DNA from: Clostridiales bacterium
Lineage (GTDB): Bacteria > Bacillota > Clostridia > Oscillospirales > CAG-272
NCBI GenBank assembly: GCA_003150035.1
Contig: QALR01000001.1
Coordinates: 16,943-80,942 of the forward strand
Direction: 5' to 3'
Length of the DNA stretch: 64,000 bases
Shown: positions 61,071 through 64,000 of the stretch, piece after piece
Numbering within the stretch: position 1 is the first letter of the stretch
Layout of the letters: every line of letters begins with the position of its first letter
Notes under the pieces: model-generated
Told to the model about the DNA's origin: nothing
The model's database searches: none
The model's input: the letters and a program-made list of their open reading frames with translations, nothing else
Program-made: the position numbers and the translations under genes

Positions 61071-62023
61071 GGATTACGGTGATTGGCTGCGGCAGATGGG
61101 GGTCCTTCATCGCGTGGCTTTTGGATAAAATCGGACATGAGGTCACGCTCTATGGCAGAAGCACGTCCGTGCATATGCGGCGTTTTTTAGAAGAGCGAAA
61201 AAATGATCTTTTGACCCTTCCCGCATCGGTTTCACTCTCTACTTCGCTTTCCTGTATAGAGGATGCTGAGGTAATCGTGATTTCCGTTGGCGCGCAGTCT
61301 CTGCGTGCTCTGATGGGGGAAATATCCGTTTTCGCGCCGAAAAATAAAATCTTTGTGCTTTGTATGAAGGGATTGGAGGCGCCGCGAGGCACGCGGCTTT
61401 CCGTTGTCGCCGTGGAATATTTAGACGCTTCCAATTCCATCGCGGTATGGGTAGGACCGGGACATGTGGAGGAATTTACCCGTGGTATCCCGAACTGCAT
61501 GGTGATCGACAGTGAAAACGAAGCGGTAAAGCATCGTTTGGTAGATGAATTTTCCGGCGGAATGATCCGCTTTTACTACGGGCAGGATATGATCGGCAGC
61601 GAAATTGGGGCTGCATCAAAAAATGTTATCGGCATTGCGGCGGGATTTCTCGATGGCTTAGGACTTTCAAGCCTGAAAGGCGCTTTGATGTCCCGCGGTA
61701 CCCATGAAATTTCGGGGCTCATGGAGGCCTTGGGAGGCAATCCGATGTCGGCATACGGACTTTGTCATTTGGGGGACTATGAGGCGACTGTTTTTTCTGC
61801 GTACAGCCACAACCGCCGCTTCGGCAAATTGTTTGTGAAGGGAATGCCCTATGGCGAGCTTGCTGAGGGGTATGCGACGGCGCATGCCATTGTGAACCTT
61901 GCCGATAGCTGTGCAGTAGAGCTTCCAATTTGCCGCGGCGTTTATGAAATCCTTTATGAAGGCGCGGACGCGGAAGCGACCTTGAACGCTCTTTTTACGA
62001 GAAAAATAAAAAACGAGTTTTAA
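61067..62023 (+). CDS. gpsA: NAD(P)-dependent glycerol-3-phosphate dehydrogenase
   Basis: GpsA makes sn-glycerol-3-phosphate for phospholipid synthesis. The 318-residue protein has a Rossmann N-terminus (VIGCGRWGSFIA, GxGxxG with Arg), ALMGEISVF, LCMKGLEAP, WVGPGHVEEF and the catalytic lysine in EIGAASKNVIGIAAGFLDG. The dinucleotide loop has GRWGS, where most family members have GxWGT/TA, a small change. It overlaps the upstream gene by ATGA (61067-61070). The link with a phospholipase-like gene hints at a lipid-related pair. Confidence 0.93.
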   Translation: MRITVIGCGRWGSFIAWLLDKIGHEVTLYGRSTSVHMRRFLEERKNDLLTLPASVSLSTSLSCIEDAEVIVISVGAQSLRALMGEISVFAPKNKIFVLCMKGLEAPRGTRLSVVAVEYLDASNSIAVWVGPGHVEEFTRGIPNCMVIDSENEAVKHRLVDEFSGGMIRFYYGQDMIGSEIGAASKNVIGIAAGFLDGLGLSSLKGALMSRGTHEISGLMEALGGNPMSAYGLCHLGDYEATVFSAYSHNRRFGKLFVKGMPYGELAEGYATAHAIVNLADSCAVELPICRGVYEILYEGADAEATLNALFTRKIKNEF

Positions 62024-62051
62024 CGCGCGGGTGCGCATGAGGTAAATTCTT

Positions 62052-62969
62052 TTGAAAACATTAAATAAATCCAATAAAATCATTCTTGCCGTATTGATTG
62101 CTGTCATGGCGGTGTCGATTTTTGTCATCATCTACTTTGCTGTGATAGGGCTTGCCGGCAGTAGAAAGACCCCGGGAGAAGATACATCTGCCGGTCAGAC
62201 AGACTCACAGGACAGCGAGAGTGGAAGTACAGAAAGTGAAACACGGCCATCGGCAGAGGATATCCGTCCGCCGGAAAAGCCGGGCAAGGTGATTGCGCTT
62301 ACCTTTGATGATGGGCCAAGCCTTTCCGTGACGCCGGAAATCCTGGACCTTTTGGAAAAGTATGATGCGAAGGCAACTTTTTTTACGGTAGGCTATAATT
62401 TGATCGATTCTAAAATCAAAATTCTCAAGCGGGCCATTGCGATGGGGTGCGAGATCGGAAACCATTCGATGGATCATCCGACAAGCCTTGAAGATCTCAC
62501 AGATGAGGAGATCCTTTGGCAAATTATGGAGGTGAATGAAAAGCTTTCGGCTTTATCTCCGTCCGGTTATGTGCCGACACTGATGCGTCCGCCGAGCGGT
62601 AGCATCAATCGGCATGTTTTGGACGTGCTCTATGAGGGCGGCGTTCGGATGTATCCGATTTTGTGGAATGCGGATTCCCGGGATTGGGAGTTTAACAAGC
62701 GATATCAGGATGGCGAAATTACACGGGACGAGGCTGTGAATGGCGCTGTGGAGCTTATCCTATCCGAGGCGTCAAATGGTGGAATTGTTCTGATGCATGA
62801 TATCAAGGACATTACGCCGGATGTATTGGAGAGGGTGCTAGAAGAGCTTACGGCCGAGGGCTATACATTTGTAACGGTGAGCGAGCTGGTTCATTTTGAG
62901 GATATGGGAGATCAGGCATATTTTTCCAAATTTTTTGCCTCGGATAATATTGTGCCGGTGGAATCCTGA
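62052..62969 (+). CDS. Membrane-anchored polysaccharide deacetylase
   Basis: The 305-residue protein has an N-terminal membrane anchor (IILAVLIAVMAVSIFVIIYF), a Ser/Thr/Glu-rich linker (TSAGQTDSQDSESGSTESET) and a NodB-type domain from about 75. TFDDGPSLSVTPEI carries the catalytic Asp and metal-binding Asp, GNHSMDHPTS gives the HxxxH, and RPPSGSINRHV, WNADSRDW and VLMHDIKDIT follow. Such enzymes remove acetyl groups from peptidoglycan or other glycans outside the cell. The start is a TTG with GAGGT 8 nt before it; no better codon is in frame. Confidence 0.93.
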   Translation: MKTLNKSNKIILAVLIAVMAVSIFVIIYFAVIGLAGSRKTPGEDTSAGQTDSQDSESGSTESETRPSAEDIRPPEKPGKVIALTFDDGPSLSVTPEILDLLEKYDAKATFFTVGYNLIDSKIKILKRAIAMGCEIGNHSMDHPTSLEDLTDEEILWQIMEVNEKLSALSPSGYVPTLMRPPSGSINRHVLDVLYEGGVRMYPILWNADSRDWEFNKRYQDGEITRDEAVNGAVELILSEASNGGIVLMHDIKDITPDVLERVLEELTAEGYTFVTVSELVHFEDMGDQAYFSKFFASDNIVPVES

Positions 62970-62970
62970 A

Positions 62971-63004
62971 AAGAAAAGGCGATGGTTCTCCATCGCCTTT
63001 TCTT
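62971..63004 (+). terminator. Rho-independent terminator after the deacetylase
   Basis: AAAAGGCGATGG/CCATCGCCTTTT with a TTCT loop and TTTTCTT tail just after the stop. Confidence 0.88.
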
Positions 63005-63208
63005 GTATAAGATGTCGTTTGTTTTGGCTTTGCCACTTGCCGAATCGGGATGAGAAACCAAGTCGTGATAAACAAGCGGCAAGATGTACAGACCCCCGCA
63101 TTTTTACAACCGATCTTCCATCTAGCAGTTAGTCGTATGGCTCTTTTTCGTAAGCTCGCTGTTGTATTCAGTGGCATCCTTTCGACATCCTTTTTTATCA
63201 GAAAATAT

Positions 63209-64000
63209 TTAATCTAAAATCATACCATAGTTATTGATTTTTTCTTGAATAGAGGTCACCATGCCATCCTCGTCAAGCGTTGCCATCATATTCGAAACCT
63301 TCTTAGCCGAATGGCTGCCTTCGATTTCCTGACAAATATGCCCATAAATCAAAATTTTCGAATCTAACAGAATGATATTGCTTACCTCGCAGGAAATGTC
63401 ATCCATGATCATCGTCAGATTCCCCCCATCCCGGTCCATTCGGTAGATCTGGTGATAATTGTTGGTGTATACCTCTTCTCTTCCTGTCCGAGAATCCATA
63501 TACGTCCCAAGATAGAGCGGGTCATAGACCGTGAAATAGATACTTTCCTCCGTCATGGCAAGCAGCTTGATCGACGAGGCGTGCTGCGCCTCTCTCTCAT
63601 AAAGAACCTTCTGCTCCCCGCTCTCAAAATCATACAGCTTGATTTCGCCGTAATCCATTTTAGAGTTTCCATCGGCATCCTGTCCCCAATGATATTCTAC
63701 AAAGCAAAGCGTACTCCCATCAAATATAAACCGAAGGGAAGACGCCTCCGCAAAGAAGTCCGTCTCCTCTATTCGCTCCCTTGTCGTGAGCGTCGGGTCC
63801 ATACGATACCATTCCTGCTCTATCGAATCCAATGGATAAAAAGAAACGTACAGACAGTCTTCTCCGACAAAATAGCTTCCATACTCTTCAGACTCCCCAA
63901 CCTTCAGTGTCTTCACCTCGCCCGTTTCCAGGTTGTAGCACACAAGCGTTGCAACGATGCGCTTATCTTGATAGAAAACATTTTCCGCATATAGGTACCG
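63209..64000 (-). CDS. Beta-propeller-like protein of unknown function (N-terminus beyond the window)
   Basis: The frame is open to base 64000, so the start lies beyond the right edge. The visible 264 residues are rich in short strand-turn repeats with aspartate and tyrosine: KLYDFESGEQKVLYEREA, YFTVYDPLYLGTYMDSRTGRE, HQIYRMDRDGGNLTMIMDD, which resemble TolB/DUF5050-type propeller blades. Such proteins in Clostridia are mostly extracellular or lipid-anchored, but the N-terminus needed to tell is missing. Confidence 0.72.
   Translation of the reverse strand, partial: RYLYAENVFYQDKRIVATLVCYNLETGEVKTLKVGESEEYGSYFVGEDCLYVSFYPLDSIEQEWYRMDPTLTTRERIEETDFFAEASSLRFIFDGSTLCFVEYHWGQDADGNSKMDYGEIKLYDFESGEQKVLYEREAQHASSIKLLAMTEESIYFTVYDPLYLGTYMDSRTGREEVYTNNYHQIYRMDRDGGNLTMIMDDISCEVSNIILLDSKILIYGHICQEIEGSHSAKKVSNMMATLDEDGMVTSIQEKINNYGMILD

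Noticed and set aside
1..64000. Mobile elements, CRISPR arrays, rRNA and tRNA genes
   Set aside because: I looked for direct-repeat arrays, transposase or integrase motifs, attachment-site repeats and cloverleaf signatures and found none that I could support. A tRNAscan and Infernal run would be decisive.

Overview
The window is a chromosomal segment, roughly half GC, from a low-to-mid-GC Gram-positive bacterium of the class Clostridia, probably a gut-type lineage. Signs of this are strong AGGAGG-like ribosome binding sites, sigma-A promoters, many small lipoproteins, rubrerythrin, EndoA/MazF, YlxM-Ffh, a SpoIID-domain protein and a Crh-like HPr. I see no rRNA, tRNA, CRISPR array, insertion sequence or prophage. 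Both edges cut genes: secA on the left and a beta-propeller-like protein on the right.

Layout. 0-8.5 kb (+): secA, two related membrane proteins of unknown function, lepB, rbgA, rnhB, a YraN protein and an M19 dipeptidase. 8.5-16.8 kb: small lipoprotein genes on the minus strand, a DUF1540 protein, a phosphoesterase, the tig-clpP-clpX proteostasis operon, then a nucleotidyltransferase, a flavodoxin and a P-loop kinase. 16.8-25.1 kb: a structured non-coding stretch, a divergent pair (small membrane protein and XRE-S24 repressor) with shared operator-like sites, rubrerythrin, a putative toroid-fold carbohydrate-active enzyme, an orphan MazF, enolase, pyroglutamyl peptidase and a lipoprotein.

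25.1-38.8 kb is almost all minus strand: a three-gene SpoIID/peptidoglycan-binding cassette, uvrC-rsmD-coaD, and a probable operon rimM-trmD-murJ-O-antigen-ligase-like-DUF4330-DUF4330-Crh-like HPr, then rpsU. A plus-strand PHP phosphoesterase sits between the first two. 39-50.4 kb (+): a P-loop protein, a PrsA/SurA-like lipoprotein, a glycosyltransferase, a lipoprotein, rlmB, an 859-residue protein that reads as a degenerate P-type ATPase, a three-gene polar amino-acid ABC transporter and an APH-fold kinase. 50.4-52.8 kb (-): ylxM-ffh-rpsP-khpA. 53-63 kb (+): miaB, mutS, mutL, tgt, a zinc phospholipase C-like gene, gpsA and a polysaccharide deacetylase.

Most genes serve translation, protein export and quality control, DNA repair and envelope synthesis. 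The classical Firmicutes chain ylxM-ffh-rpsP-khpA-rimM-trmD-(rplS)-lepB-rbgA-rnhB-yraN appears here in three separated pieces. The most unusual items are the pseudo P-type ATPase at 44144-46723, the HPr paralogue with Tyr at position 15, the XRE-S24 divergon with repeated TTACCGTAA sites, the structured RNA candidate near 17 kb, and the signal-less SpoIID/peptidoglycan-binding cassette with a possible sigma-K-type promoter.
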